Of a stretch of 64,000 bases of DNA, positions 25,318 through 34,864 are shown in pieces (position 1 is the stretch's first letter; each line of letters starts with the position of its first letter). The translations under genes were made by a program, and so were the position numbers. The notes below the pieces were generated by a model. It did not search any database. It saw only the letters and a program-made list of their open reading frames with translations, and had not been told where the DNA came from. This DNA is from Sphingomonas panacisoli (GTDB taxonomy: Bacteria > Pseudomonadota > Alphaproteobacteria > Sphingomonadales > Sphingomonadaceae): positions 930,001 through 994,000 of the forward strand of contig NZ_CP042306.1 of assembly GCF_007859635.1 (NCBI RefSeq), read 5' to 3'.

Positions 25318-26021
25318 CAAAACAGCCCCTCGAGCGCGGCTTGTGCATTGCTCTGCCAAAGGCCGAGCGCCATGCGGTTACCGATCGAAACACCCGGTGC
25401 TTTGGCGATCCGGTCGAGCGCGATCTCGCGGACGCGAAACAGATCGTAGAGGTGTTCATGCAGTGAAGGGGTCTGATACATCACGCCACCGCCGGCCTCG
25501 ATGCGGGTCAACAACGCTTCGTCCACATACTTGAACTCTTCGATCGTTCCTGCCCACGCGGGCAGGTTCAAAAGAACACGCCCGGGCGGATCGCCGTCGA
25601 GCATCGCATCGAGCGTGACGCGTGACGCCTTGTCGCGCCCCATCGTCCAAACGATATTGACATCAACCTCGAGCGCGCCCTCCTCGAGCGCGAACCGGAT
25701 GATGTGATGGATCTCGTCGATTTCCTCGAACCGTCCGCCCGGGATATTGGCGAAGATGGCGGCGTCTGCGGGAGCCTGATCGACGATGTCGATGATGCGG
25801 TCGCTGGCGTCGCCAGCTGCGAGGTTTACCTGATGTACCGGATAATGTTCGCCATAGGCGTTGAGGATGTCCAGCTGACTGATGCTGGCCTCGATGAACT
25901 CGACCGGCGTGCCGCGCATCGCGGCGATATGCGCCGCGGTCGCGAGCGAACCGGTGGAGCCGACACCACCTTTTTCCTTTTCGAACATATACATGCGCTT
26001 GGGATATTTGAACTTGAGCAT
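25317..26021 (-). CDS. ParA/MobB-like ATPase
   Basis: 234 residues. An N-terminal MYMFEKEKGGVGSTGSLATA occupies the place of the deviant Walker A (usually KGGxGKT/S); here Lys of GKT is replaced (KGGVGST, residues 17-23) while the first Lys, the signature of ParA/MinD-type ATPases, remains. Later segments (VEFIEASISQLDILNAYGEH, AAIFANIPGGRFEEIDEI, NIVWTMGRDKASR) follow the order of strands in this superfamily. Its neighbours include a relaxase, so it resembles the small ParA-like proteins of mobilization operons. AAGGA is nine bases before the ATG. Confidence 0.78.
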   Translation of the reverse strand: MLKFKYPKRMYMFEKEKGGVGSTGSLATAAHIAAMRGTPVEFIEASISQLDILNAYGEHYPVHQVNLAAGDASDRIIDIVDQAPADAAIFANIPGGRFEEIDEIHHIIRFALEEGALEVDVNIVWTMGRDKASRVTLDAMLDGDPPGRVLLNLPAWAGTIEEFKYVDEALLTRIEAGGGVMYQTPSLHEHLYDLFRVREIALDRIAKAPGVSIGNRMALGLWQSNAQAALEGLF

Positions 26022-26103
26022 TGATCTATTCCTTGGTGAATGAGGGTCATTGTGGTGGCCTATGGACCAGCAGGCGGTGCTCGGATCGGGATCTGACCGT
26101 TGG

Positions 26104-27024
26104 TCATCGGCTAGTTCGCGCGTGCGCCTCCTGGCTCCTGCGCAGCCGTTCGGTGGGGCTTAGCTTTCCGGACGGATTGGCGCGGAACCGCGCGGTGACG
26201 CTGGACGCGGCAACAATCGGTTCGCTTGGGGTCTCGTCGCGCGCCTCACGACCGGGCTGGACGTCCACCGCGTGCGGAACTCGCTCATCGACTATCGGAT
26301 CGGGAGTGCGCGGCGGAAGCGGTGCGTTCTCTTCCAGGCGACCAGCCGCCGCTCGATTGAACCCTGCGCGACGGAGCCTGACTGCGATCTTGTTGAGAAG
26401 AGCATAACCGTCCGAGTCTTCGGCCAGCGCGATCAGGCTGGTAACGATCCCGATCCGGTTGGTCGGCGCGGTCTCGAGCGCGCGCAGTTGCGCGAGCGCC
26501 GCCTCCCAACCGCCGTCGGTCATCGCGATGATTAGGTCGGCAACCTCGGGATCGACATCGGCGGCATCGATCTCGCGACGGCGGAGTTCCTTGCGACCGG
26601 CGCGCGGTGGCACGGCCACGCACAGCGGACCAAGCGCCAGCGTTATGGCGCGAACTCGGACGGTCGCGACGGCGAGAAGGAACATCGCCATGGCATCCGG
26701 CGAGCTCTGCGTCTTCAGCAGCGCCCGATTGAGTGTGCGGCGTGCGTCCTCCAATTCGTTGACCGGCGGGTCTTTGGAGTAGCGGACGTGAGCGAAGGCT
26801 GCGGCAAAACGCGGTACCGAGCGGCGCTCGACCTCGCCCAGAATGGTGCGCGCCAATTTGTAGAGGCGGGGGCCGAGCAGGGCGACCATCGCGGCGTTGT
26901 CGCGCAGCTCCTGACCCTTGGCGCGCATGGCGTGATGATCGGCGGCCGCTTCATCCAACCCGGCGGTGACCGCCTCGACCGCGGCGTCGATCAATGCTCC
27001 GGTCAGCTCTTCCAGATGGTCCAC
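26104..27024 (-). CDS. hypothetical helical protein of the mob-like locus
   Basis: 306 residues from the GTG at 27024, which has GGGAGA nine bases before it; an in-frame ATG at 27087 lacks one. Helical and Ala/Arg/Glu-rich (LTGALIDAAVEAVTAGLDEA, LLGPRLYKLARTILGEVERR, RTLNRALLKTQSSPDAMAMF). The last 80 residues are Pro/Arg-rich and probably disordered. It is first in the leftward operon (27024-24781), facing the relaxase gene across the inverted-repeat region. A DNA-transfer accessory role is inferred from position alone. Confidence 0.75.
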   Translation of the reverse strand: MDHLEELTGALIDAAVEAVTAGLDEAAADHHAMRAKGQELRDNAAMVALLGPRLYKLARTILGEVERRSVPRFAAAFAHVRYSKDPPVNELEDARRTLNRALLKTQSSPDAMAMFLLAVATVRVRAITLALGPLCVAVPPRAGRKELRRREIDAADVDPEVADLIIAMTDGGWEAALAQLRALETAPTNRIGIVTSLIALAEDSDGYALLNKIAVRLRRAGFNRAAAGRLEENAPLPPRTPDPIVDERVPHAVDVQPGREARDETPSEPIVAASSVTARFRANPSGKLSPTERLRRSQEAHARTSR

Positions 27025-27121
27025 ATGTCGTCTCCCGTGCCGAGACGGGAGGCGAGGGGATCGACGCCGCCACTCTCGGGCGGGCATTCATCTATTTGAG
27101 GAAGTTTGAGCCGCGTACGAT

Positions 27122-27432
27122 AATCGATACTTGCGTTAGCGGAAGTATTTCACCGCTGTGGCGCGTAAGCCACAGCACGTATCGCCTCGCCTGGTATTCT
27201 ACTACATCGCGAGGCGATCGTAAAACCCGCTCACGCTAAATCAGGCGTGGAAAAGGGGAGGCCGAATCACCTCACATGGTGTGAGGTATTGTACGATCCG
27301 TCCTACATGTTTTGCGCAATAGGTTAGCATCGTTGCCGACGCTAACTGCGGGCTGATAGCCTTATCTGATCTAGAGTTTCGCCCCGATGGGGCGGGCGCC
27401 TGCCGCGGGCTGCCGCACGGGGCGCTGCCCCG
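27122..27432. repeat. cluster of inverted repeats, candidate origin of transfer
   Basis: Between divergent mob-type genes lie at least seven inverted repeats: GCTGTGGC/GCCACAGC (27155-27162, 27169-27176), ATCGCCTCGC/GCGAGGCGAT (27181-27190, 27209-27218), CACGC/GCGTG (27232-27249), ACCTCACA/TGTGAGGT (27269-27276, 27280-27287), GTTAGCATCG/CGACGCTAAC with one mismatch (27323-27332, 27337-27346), CGCCCC/GGGGCG (27380-27394) and CGGGGC/GCCCCG (27418-27432). Such density beside a relaxase gene is typical of an oriT, and some stems may instead be operators or transcript ends. No known nic sequence was recognised. Confidence 0.55.
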
Positions 27433-27453
27433 GCGTAGGAAGGGATTGGTCAG

Positions 27454-30400
27454 ATGGCCGTCGTCTCGACATTGCGGATGATCCGGCGGCGCGCGTCACG
27501 ACGCATGATCGCGGACCTGCCGCTCGATCTCCAGGACATGGAGCTCGACGATCCGCTGACGCTGTTGGTGGGCAGGGTGAAGATCCCGTTGGAAAAGTGG
27601 CAAGCGAGCGAGAAGGGCAAACCGCCGGCGGCGCGGCGCCCTTGGTTCGGGATCCCGGCGTCGCCGCACTCATCTCGGCTCCGTTCTTCGGACGGCCTCG
27701 AATCCTTGCACTTCGCGATCAATCCAACCCGCGAACGCAGCGCCGGCGGCTTCGATCGATATTCCACCGACAAAGAAGAAGCCAAGGCGATATCACTCGG
27801 CGACCTTGGGCCTGCTGCGTCGTTCGACGTGTATGCGCTCGGCCATGGCACCGACCAGCAGCTCGAACCGTCGCTATCCATGGTGACAACGCTCGATCTC
27901 GATCCTGACGTGCGACAGCGTCAATGGGACGAGATCGAGCAGTTCGAGCGGAGCCTGCGTCGCAACGTCCTGCCGGGCCCGCCGCGTATCAACCTCCGAT
28001 ACGAGCGTCATGCCCATCTGCTGCTCGATGCTGCAGGGCGGCCCGACTGTCCTAGCGGCCTGCGGTCGGTAATCCTCGCCGAGCGCGATCGCGTCGCCCG
28101 AGGCGAGGAGCTTCCAGCCCGCCTGATCCAGAACGGCGTGCCATGGATCAGCGACGATGCGCCGCGAGGGATGAACTGGCTCAAGAATTTGCCCTCGTGG
28201 CAGCAGATCAACGACAAAAGTTCACCTTGCGCCAAACTATCGCCCGGACGCGGTGTGGTTACGGTGATCGCGGGTGAACTCGAACTGCCGTCCTGTTTTG
28301 ATGCACAGGGCTGCTCGGCGGTCCTCAATGGCTTCAACGAACATGTTCAGGGCCTGTTGCCGACGCCTGTCCCGGAAGATCCTGATCGCACCGTCGTCAT
28401 ACCGTTCCTGGGGGTGAAGCATCGTCCGGGTCAGCTCAACGATGATCGCAATACCCATCTTCATTTTCAGATCGCGACGCGGGGGCTCAGGATCAGCGAG
28501 GGTGGCGAGCTGATCTTCGACGAGCATAAGGTGCCCGAGTTGACGGCGAACGGCGCGATCTACAAGTTGCGGACGGCGGCTGCACACTTGATCAACGTGG
28601 AGCTCGAGCGCCTCGGCGCCGATTATCGCCTGAGCCCGAAAACCTACGCCGAGCTCGGGATCGAAGCGGCTACGCAAGTGAAGTTGCACGGCAAACAAAC
28701 CGTGCTGGAGCGCGCCGGCGTACCCACCGGCCCGGGCATCGACAACGTCGCCGAAGGCTGGCGGCGAGAATTCGCAAAGGCGCAGGCCGAGCACGACGCC
28801 GCGATCGGCTTGCTCGATACGCGTGATACCGATGCCCGCGATCGGATCGCACGATTGCGCGACGTAGCGGCGCGCGAGCAGCAGGAGCGGGAGCGAGCTC
28901 TCGCGTACGACGAGGCCCTCCGCGCGCTGACGCTCCAGGCGGAGGCTGCCGAGATCCGCATTCACATCGCGATGGCGCGCAGCAGACCTGAGCTGACGGT
29001 GAAATTTGCTCGGGGCTATGCCGACAAGGCTCGCCGTGACGGCCGTGACACTTGGGATAGCGAGATCTGGGGCGCCCGCGATGCGGCCGCGCTCGACCAC
29101 CTCGCCACGCTCGACGCTGACCTCGCGATTGAACGACGAGCAATCGAAGACCGCGAAGCCGAGGCCACGCGTCTTCAGGCGCGTGCCGATGGCAGATACA
29201 AACAAATCGAGCGTGATGAGCAGCTTATCGTTCGGCCGGCTTCGACGGCTGTTCATCCCGCTCGCGCGGTCACACTCATCGCCGATCGCGGCCTCTATCT
29301 CTCCCGCCTGCGCGATGGGTTGGGCGTGCGGCCGGAACACGACCCGGACGGCTTGGTGCGCGGTGTCGATCTGAGCGGGCAGGCCAAGCGGCTCGAAGGT
29401 ATTCGCGCTAGCCAGGAACGCGAATTGACCCAGTTGCGCGCGCGGGTTCGCAAGCACGGGCTGGATAGCCTGACCGACGACGCCCTGCACGACAGCACCG
29501 AATGGTTACGGGCCGCCGCCCGAAGATGGCGTAGCACGGCCATTCTGAAACAGATGGTTGCCGCCGATCGCGGCATGGCACGACCCCATGCCCAGTTGGT
29601 GCAAGACGATATCGAATGGTTGCCGTTCGATCCGGTCCGCGGTGCGCCGAGGACGCTTGGCGATCTCACCCGGGAAGAGCGGGCCAATCTTCCAATCGAG
29701 TTCGCACCGGAGCCCATCGCCCCGCCGCAACCGGCAGCGGCAAAGAAAGAGCCTGTCGAGCAACGGTCCGCCGAACCCCGCTCGATATTCACCGAAGAGG
29801 AGCGTCGCGTTCTGCGTCAGCGGATGAAGGATCAGGCTCGCGAAAGAACTCGTATCGACGCGGCCATCCAGCATGCGATCGAAAAGCGCGCCGGCGATGG
29901 GCGGTCGCTGACCCCGCACGGCGCGCGCCTTTTGGCGCGGCTGCGTGACGGGTTCGACCCGACCCGCGTCGATCGCCACATCGGTATCACTGGCCGCACG
30001 CTTGATCAGCGCGACGCCGAAGAGATCGTGCTGCTCCTGCGTAACCCGGTGTTCGCCGAGCGTGCAGAGAGTGTCCGCAATGGTGATGCCGCAGTGCTTC
30101 GCCTTATCGATGAAACGCTGCGCGATCATCCGGTGATCGACAAGCTTGGCCGAGTTACCGTCGTCAACGGCAAGCTTGTGTTCGACAATCCAGCAATCGT
30201 CGGCGCTTCGCTTCACGCGCCCGCCGACCTGGCGCGCCAGGCGCTTGATCGGCTGGGTGACCAAATGCCGCGCATCTCCCGTCACAAGGGCGTGTTTGGC
30301 ATACACGATCGTGAAATGATCGAGCATTGCGGCGACAACTATATCGGCTTGCTCGACCTGCAGATCCAATGCCGGTTGAAGGCGATCTGGCGCGTCCAGC

Positions 30401-30879
30401 GCGAAGAAGAGCGGGCGCTTCTGCGTCGCGTCGGGCGCGGCGAGGTCAAGGCCGTGGCTCGGCTGGCTCCGGGAAGTGATCAGTCAGTCGCCCGGGACGA
30501 GGTCAGGGGGGCGACGGACGTTGAACATCGGGTCGCGGATCGCCATTGGGCGGATCCTAGCTGGTACGTGGCGTGTCGCCTCGCATCGGTGGCGCCGAGA
30601 AATATTCTCCCTCCGCGGCACGCCGATCCGGTCTTGAATGCGACCTTGCGTGCCGTCGATGATCGGGCCCGACCCGGTGTGCTCGATCAGCTTATTCTTC
30701 GACTGCGCGCTATTCGGCCGGCTCCGACGCTTGACGAGCTGAACAGTCGCGATCGGTACACTATCGACGACCTGCTGAGCGGTCGGCGAAATCGCTACCG
30801 CTTCATCCAGCGAGATCGCGAAGGCAGACAACGGACGCCGGACGGGGTGCAGCGTGATATTGGTCGATTGAGTGATTGA
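27454..30879 (+). CDS. MobA/MobL-type relaxase, large and divergent
   Basis: 1141 residues. Residues 300-440 carry the relaxase signs: FNEHVQGLLP, then the metal-binding NTHLHFQIATRGL (His335, His337), followed by LINVELERLGADYRLSPKTY and AELGIEAATQVKLHGK, which match the MobA/MobL order (HAHI-L-TTR ... ERAG ... Q-GI ... P--HLG). The preceding 300 residues are unusual for the family. Residues 440-650 are coiled coil, and the C-terminal half is helical and Arg-rich without a helicase or primase motif seen. It should nick and carry a DNA strand at an oriT; the repeat-rich DNA just upstream is the natural candidate. AGGAAGGGA precedes the ATG. Confidence 0.75.
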   Translation: MAVVSTLRMIRRRASRRMIADLPLDLQDMELDDPLTLLVGRVKIPLEKWQASEKGKPPAARRPWFGIPASPHSSRLRSSDGLESLHFAINPTRERSAGGFDRYSTDKEEAKAISLGDLGPAASFDVYALGHGTDQQLEPSLSMVTTLDLDPDVRQRQWDEIEQFERSLRRNVLPGPPRINLRYERHAHLLLDAAGRPDCPSGLRSVILAERDRVARGEELPARLIQNGVPWISDDAPRGMNWLKNLPSWQQINDKSSPCAKLSPGRGVVTVIAGELELPSCFDAQGCSAVLNGFNEHVQGLLPTPVPEDPDRTVVIPFLGVKHRPGQLNDDRNTHLHFQIATRGLRISEGGELIFDEHKVPELTANGAIYKLRTAAAHLINVELERLGADYRLSPKTYAELGIEAATQVKLHGKQTVLERAGVPTGPGIDNVAEGWRREFAKAQAEHDAAIGLLDTRDTDARDRIARLRDVAAREQQERERALAYDEALRALTLQAEAAEIRIHIAMARSRPELTVKFARGYADKARRDGRDTWDSEIWGARDAAALDHLATLDADLAIERRAIEDREAEATRLQARADGRYKQIERDEQLIVRPASTAVHPARAVTLIADRGLYLSRLRDGLGVRPEHDPDGLVRGVDLSGQAKRLEGIRASQERELTQLRARVRKHGLDSLTDDALHDSTEWLRAAARRWRSTAILKQMVAADRGMARPHAQLVQDDIEWLPFDPVRGAPRTLGDLTREERANLPIEFAPEPIAPPQPAAAKKEPVEQRSAEPRSIFTEEERRVLRQRMKDQARERTRIDAAIQHAIEKRAGDGRSLTPHGARLLARLRDGFDPTRVDRHIGITGRTLDQRDAEEIVLLLRNPVFAERAESVRNGDAAVLRLIDETLRDHPVIDKLGRVTVVNGKLVFDNPAIVGASLHAPADLARQALDRLGDQMPRISRHKGVFGIHDREMIEHCGDNYIGLLDLQIQCRLKAIWRVQREEERALLRRVGRGEVKAVARLAPGSDQSVARDEVRGATDVEHRVADRHWADPSWYVACRLASVAPRNILPPRHADPVLNATLRAVDDRARPGVLDQLILRLRAIRPAPTLDELNSRDRYTIDDLLSGRRNRYRFIQRDREGRQRTPDGVQRDIGRLSD

Positions 30880-30891
30880 GCACTGGCAGCA

Positions 30892-30950
30892 TTGCGCCCC
30901 AATTCCAGTCACTCAACGAGGTGTTGAGCCGACCCGAAAGCTGCCATCCG
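30892..30950 (+). repeat. 57-bp dispersed repeat, copy 1
   Basis: Begins GCGCCCCAATTCCAGTCACTC, then 22 bases, then AAAGCTGCCATCCG. It directly follows the relaxase stop. See the finding on the repeat family for the alignment. Confidence 0.6.
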
Positions 30951-31108
30951 CAGATGATCGCACGTCGATACCGCGAAATGTGACGTCCACTCCTGATTGA
31001 CCGTTTTCGTTTTGATCAACATCAATCTAAAAGTTCTCAGCGCGACGTTTTCATCCAAGCACCATCGCGTGACGCTGATAAAGCTCGGGAAAGGTTGAAG
31101 GAGGGAAC

Positions 31109-31636
31109 ATGCGCATCGCCGCCGTTATCTTTTTCGCTGCCTGCGCGACCGGTTGTAGTGGCGGCGGTATTACGGGAGGCTCGCAAAAAGCAAGCGATTG
31201 GGCACTCGATGCCTGCAAGACGTTCCCGAAGGAAGCGGCAGGCAAAGCCGCAGGGGTTGCAATCGCGAACGCAGAAACAGCGGGTCAGACGGGCAGCAGC
31301 GACACGCTCGTGTCGAATTGCACTTATTCGAGTGCCGACGGCAAAACCAACTTCGGTGTCTTGTTGCGACAAGAGAAAACCGGCGGACAGACGGTCGACG
31401 CGCAGATCGCAGACATGAAATCGCGGCCTGACATGACCGGCCCGTCCGAAGATGTCGCGATGCCGAAGGGCAAGGCGGTTTGGGCGGCGAAGATGCATAC
31501 TTTGTCGTACGTGCCCGCCACTGGTCGGATGATCGTCGTCACGCCGCCGGGCGCCTTCTCGTTCGGCGGCGCGACACCAAATGACGGCGACCTAAAAGCC
31601 AAGGCCATCTCGATCGCGATTGCCGTCGAGGGGTGA
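31109..31636 (+). CDS. exported lipoprotein, function unknown
   Basis: 175 residues. A short signal ends in a lipobox-like sequence (FAACATGCSGGG), so the mature protein should be lipidated at Cys16. The mature part has two Cys (DACKTFP, VSNCTYSS) that could form a disulfide, and it ends with a strand-rich region (MHTLSYVPATGRMIVVTPPG). No domain recognised. AAGGAGGGAAC stands before the ATG. The M13 peptidase gene starts 34 bases after its stop, so the two may be cotranscribed. Confidence 0.8.
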   Translation: MRIAAVIFFAACATGCSGGGITGGSQKASDWALDACKTFPKEAAGKAAGVAIANAETAGQTGSSDTLVSNCTYSSADGKTNFGVLLRQEKTGGQTVDAQIADMKSRPDMTGPSEDVAMPKGKAVWAAKMHTLSYVPATGRMIVVTPPGAFSFGGATPNDGDLKAKAISIAIAVEG

Positions 31637-31670
31637 GGGGTTTTTACCAGTTAAATTCGGGGGAGTTTTG

Positions 31671-33728
31671 ATGATGCTACGCCGCTTCGCGTTAGCTGTT
31701 ACTCTGTCGTTGTCAGGGGCGGCGTTCGCCGCCGCTACGCCGGACAAGCCGATGTTCGGCAGGTTCGGGATAGACACGACGGCAAACGATCCAACGATCG
31801 CGCCAGGAGATGACTTTCCAAGCTACGTAAATGGCAAATGGTATGCGACGGCAACTATCCCCGCCGATCGTTCTTGGTATAGCGAGAGCCTGCGGATCAA
31901 CGATGACACGATGCTGCGCGTGCGTGCGATAGACGAAGCGGCGGGGTCGTCTCCCAAGTCCGACAGCGAGCGCAAGGTCGGCGATTATTATGCCAGCTAC
32001 TTGGACGAGGCCGCGATCGAAGCGAAAGGCAAGTCGCCGCTCTCGCCTGAGTTGGCGCTGGTCGCCGCGGTCAATAACCCGCGCGAGCTTGCCGCGACGA
32101 TGGCGCGTCTGGAGCGTAGCATGGCGCCGGCGACGTTCGGCCAACCGCAATCGGCGTTTCCCATCGCCCCCGGTGTTGGACCCGACCTAAAAGACCCATC
32201 TCGGCACATCTCCGGGTTTGATCAAGGCGGCCTCGGACTGCCGGATAAGAGCTACTACACTAGTACCGACCCCGACATTGTGAAGATGCGTTCCGCGTAT
32301 CGCGACTATGCGATCGCGATGTTCCATCTTGCCGGATGGACTGACGACCCGGCGAGGGTCGATCGCGTGATCACGCTGGAAGGTAGAATTGCCGCAAGTC
32401 AGTGGGATCGTGCCGCGACCCGCGATGTCGCCAAGACCTATAATCTGATGACATTGCCGCAACTCGAGGCAGCCGCGCCCGGATTTGACTGGGCGACCTA
32501 TCTCAAAGAGGCCAAGCTGGGAGGGCGGTCGAATTATGTCGTGAGCGAGCCATCGGCCATGGCCGGCTTCGCCAAGCTCGTGCCTAATACCCCCATCGAA
32601 ACCTGGCGGGATTATCTGGCGCTTCGGGTAATCGGCAACGCCGCCCCGATGCTGTCCAAAGCGTTTGTGGACGCCGACTTTGCCTATCACGGCAAGGCGC
32701 TCAGCGGCACGCCGCAGCTTCGCGCGCGGTGGAAGCGCGCCGTCGCGTTCACGAACGTCGCGCTGGGTGACGCCGTCGGCAAGGTTTATGCCGCGCAGTA
32801 TTTCCCGGCCAGCTCCAAAGCCGCGATGCTGACGATGGTCGATCAGCTGCGCACGGCAATGGCGGCGCGGATCGATCGCCTCGACTGGATGGCGCCGCAG
32901 ACCAAATTACGAGCAGAGAAGAAGCTCGCGAACTTACTCATCCAGGTCGGATATCCCGATCACTGGCGCGAATATTCGGGCTTCACCGTGGTTCGCGGCG
33001 ACGCTTACGGAAACTACGTCCGCGCAGCGCAGTTCGAATATGACCGGTGGATCGGCAAGTTAGACAAGCCCGTAGACCGTGGCGAATGGAGCATCACGGC
33101 GACGCCGCAGACGGTCAATGCCTTCAACGCCGGCGCGCAAGTCAAGCTCATCTTCCCCGCAGCATTTCTTGCGCCGCCGCATTTCGACCCAAACGCCGAT
33201 CCCGCCGTCAATTATGGATCGATCGGTGCGGTGATCGGGCACGAGATCACACACAGCTTCGACGACCAGGGCGCCAAGCTCGATGAGAACGGACGATTGT
33301 CCGACTGGTGGACGCCCGCTGACGTGAAAGCGTTCGAGGCGGCTACAGGAAAGCTCGCGGCCGAATTCGATGCCTATGTACCCGCGCCAGGTATGCACAT
33401 TAACGGCCGGCTGACGCTCGGCGAGACTACCGCCGACCTAGGCGGTCTGCTGGTCGCGCTGGACGCCTATCATGCCAGCCTGGGCGGAAAGCCCGCACCG
33501 ATTCTTGGTGGCCTGACAGGCGATCAGCGGTTTTTCATGAGCTTCGCGCAGACCTGGCGCGAACTTCAGCGTCCAGAAGACCTGCGCGATCAGGTCACCA
33601 ACGATCCACATCCGCCGGGCCGCTACCGCGCCATGACGGTGCGCAATGTCGATGCCTGGTATGCAGCGTTTGGGATTAAGTCTGGAAAGATGGCGTTGGC
33701 GCCCGCTGATCGCGTGAAAATTTGGTGA
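31671..33728 (+). CDS. M13 family zinc metallopeptidase (PepO/neprilysin-like), first copy
   Basis: 685 residues with a signal peptide (LRRFALAVTLSLSGAAFAAA). The N-terminal M13 lobe has GDDFPSYVNGKWYATATIPA. The catalytic lobe has VNAFN, the zinc site IGHEITHSFDDQG (His524, His528, catalytic Glu525) and the third ligand in GETTADLGGL, and it ends with PADRVKIW. M13 enzymes cleave short peptides in the periplasm. It is about 45 percent alike by eye to the second copy at 40884. GGGGGAG lies before the ATG. Confidence 0.95.
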   Translation: MMLRRFALAVTLSLSGAAFAAATPDKPMFGRFGIDTTANDPTIAPGDDFPSYVNGKWYATATIPADRSWYSESLRINDDTMLRVRAIDEAAGSSPKSDSERKVGDYYASYLDEAAIEAKGKSPLSPELALVAAVNNPRELAATMARLERSMAPATFGQPQSAFPIAPGVGPDLKDPSRHISGFDQGGLGLPDKSYYTSTDPDIVKMRSAYRDYAIAMFHLAGWTDDPARVDRVITLEGRIAASQWDRAATRDVAKTYNLMTLPQLEAAAPGFDWATYLKEAKLGGRSNYVVSEPSAMAGFAKLVPNTPIETWRDYLALRVIGNAAPMLSKAFVDADFAYHGKALSGTPQLRARWKRAVAFTNVALGDAVGKVYAAQYFPASSKAAMLTMVDQLRTAMAARIDRLDWMAPQTKLRAEKKLANLLIQVGYPDHWREYSGFTVVRGDAYGNYVRAAQFEYDRWIGKLDKPVDRGEWSITATPQTVNAFNAGAQVKLIFPAAFLAPPHFDPNADPAVNYGSIGAVIGHEITHSFDDQGAKLDENGRLSDWWTPADVKAFEAATGKLAAEFDAYVPAPGMHINGRLTLGETTADLGGLLVALDAYHASLGGKPAPILGGLTGDQRFFMSFAQTWRELQRPEDLRDQVTNDPHPPGRYRAMTVRNVDAWYAAFGIKSGKMALAPADRVKIW

Positions 33729-33762
33729 CCAGTCCGTCGTTGAGTTTGATGGGAGAAAGCGC

Positions 33763-34644
33763 TTGAAACGGTATTACGTAGCGATTGCTGCTGCCCTTCT
33801 TGCCGCGGGGCCGGCGAGCGCAGACGATGAGGCGTCGATGAAGCTGCTCGCGGCGGCGGTCGCGTCACTGCCATTACCTACCGCTACGGTGCAATATGGT
33901 GATGACGCGTTGCGCAGCGGCACCGTCCGGCTGCCGGCGAGCAAGGGGCCGTTTCCCGTCGCGGTTCTTATCCACGGCGGCTGCTGGACGCGAGGTTACG
34001 CTACCCGCAAGTCGTTCGAGCCGCTAGCCGATGCCCTGGCCAAGCGCGGGATCGCGGTGTGGAATATCGAATACAGTCAGATCGGCGATCCCGGGGCCGG
34101 CTGGCCGGGCACGTTTCAGGATGTGGCAAAGGCGATCGACTATCTACCGGTTCTGGCCAAGAAATATTCGTTCGATCTTAAGCGGATCACCTTCGTGGGC
34201 CATTCGGCAGGCGCACATCTTGCGCTTTGGGCCGCCTCGCGCACCCAGCTTGGTTCGCCGTGGGGCAATGCCACGACGATCAAGCCCCGCTCGGTCGTCG
34301 TGATCGACGGCCCCGGATCGCTCGCCCCCTTCGTGGGAATGGACGCAATGGTGTGCGGCAAACCGGTGATCGCGCCTTTCATGGGCGGAACGCCTGCTGA
34401 TCAGCCGGAACGCTATCGGATTGCATCGCCGGCCGATCACCTTCCGCTTGGCATGCGCCAACTGATAGTAGAGGGCGAACTTGGACCGCTGATGAAAAGT
34501 TACGTGGCGGCGGCTAAGGCATCGGGTGACCCCACCGAAGAACTCGTCCCGGCTGGCGCCGACCATTTCGATATCATCGTCCCGAGCACGTCAAACGGCA
34601 GCAAAGTAGTAGACTTCATCGCCTCGCACGCATTCGCGAAATAG
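33763..34644 (+). CDS. secreted alpha/beta hydrolase
   Basis: 293 residues from a TTG start with GGGAG nine bases before it; the signal peptide is KRYYVAIAAALLAAGPASAD. The fold signs are PVAVLIHGGCWTRGY (oxyanion HGG), the elbow FVGHSAGAHLALWAAS with the nucleophile Ser, an Asp region near LIVEGELGPLM, and the late His in GADHFDIIVP. This is the BD-FAE/Aes-like esterase and peptidase group. It follows the M13 gene closely and is probably cotranscribed with it. Confidence 0.9.
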   Translation: MKRYYVAIAAALLAAGPASADDEASMKLLAAAVASLPLPTATVQYGDDALRSGTVRLPASKGPFPVAVLIHGGCWTRGYATRKSFEPLADALAKRGIAVWNIEYSQIGDPGAGWPGTFQDVAKAIDYLPVLAKKYSFDLKRITFVGHSAGAHLALWAASRTQLGSPWGNATTIKPRSVVVIDGPGSLAPFVGMDAMVCGKPVIAPFMGGTPADQPERYRIASPADHLPLGMRQLIVEGELGPLMKSYVAAAKASGDPTEELVPAGADHFDIIVPSTSNGSKVVDFIASHAFAK

Positions 34645-34706
34645 GCTGATACTGATAGGCGTTCCGGTCTCGCGCTAGACGACCGTTGGGTTGAGCCGAA
34701 GCTGGT

Positions 34707-34765
34707 GCGCGCCCTAAATCCAGCCATTCAATGCTGGCGGGCCTGACCCAAAACACTGCCGGTGA
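34707..34765 (+). repeat. 57-bp dispersed repeat, copy 2
   Basis: GCGCCCTAAATCCAGCCATTC, 22 bases, then AACACTGCCGGTG. Between convergent genes. Confidence 0.5.
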
Positions 34766-34864
34766 TCATGTCCAGCCAACCAGCTGAAAGACCATCGTCA
34801 CATAGTCCTGCGGGGGCACTTTTTCGACGGCAGTGAATTTGCGCGCAGCGGGCCTCCCCTCCGA

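Noticed and set aside
28237..29490. 417-codon minus-strand frame inside the relaxase gene
   Set aside because: No family resemblance, and codon-position GC bias favours the plus frame.
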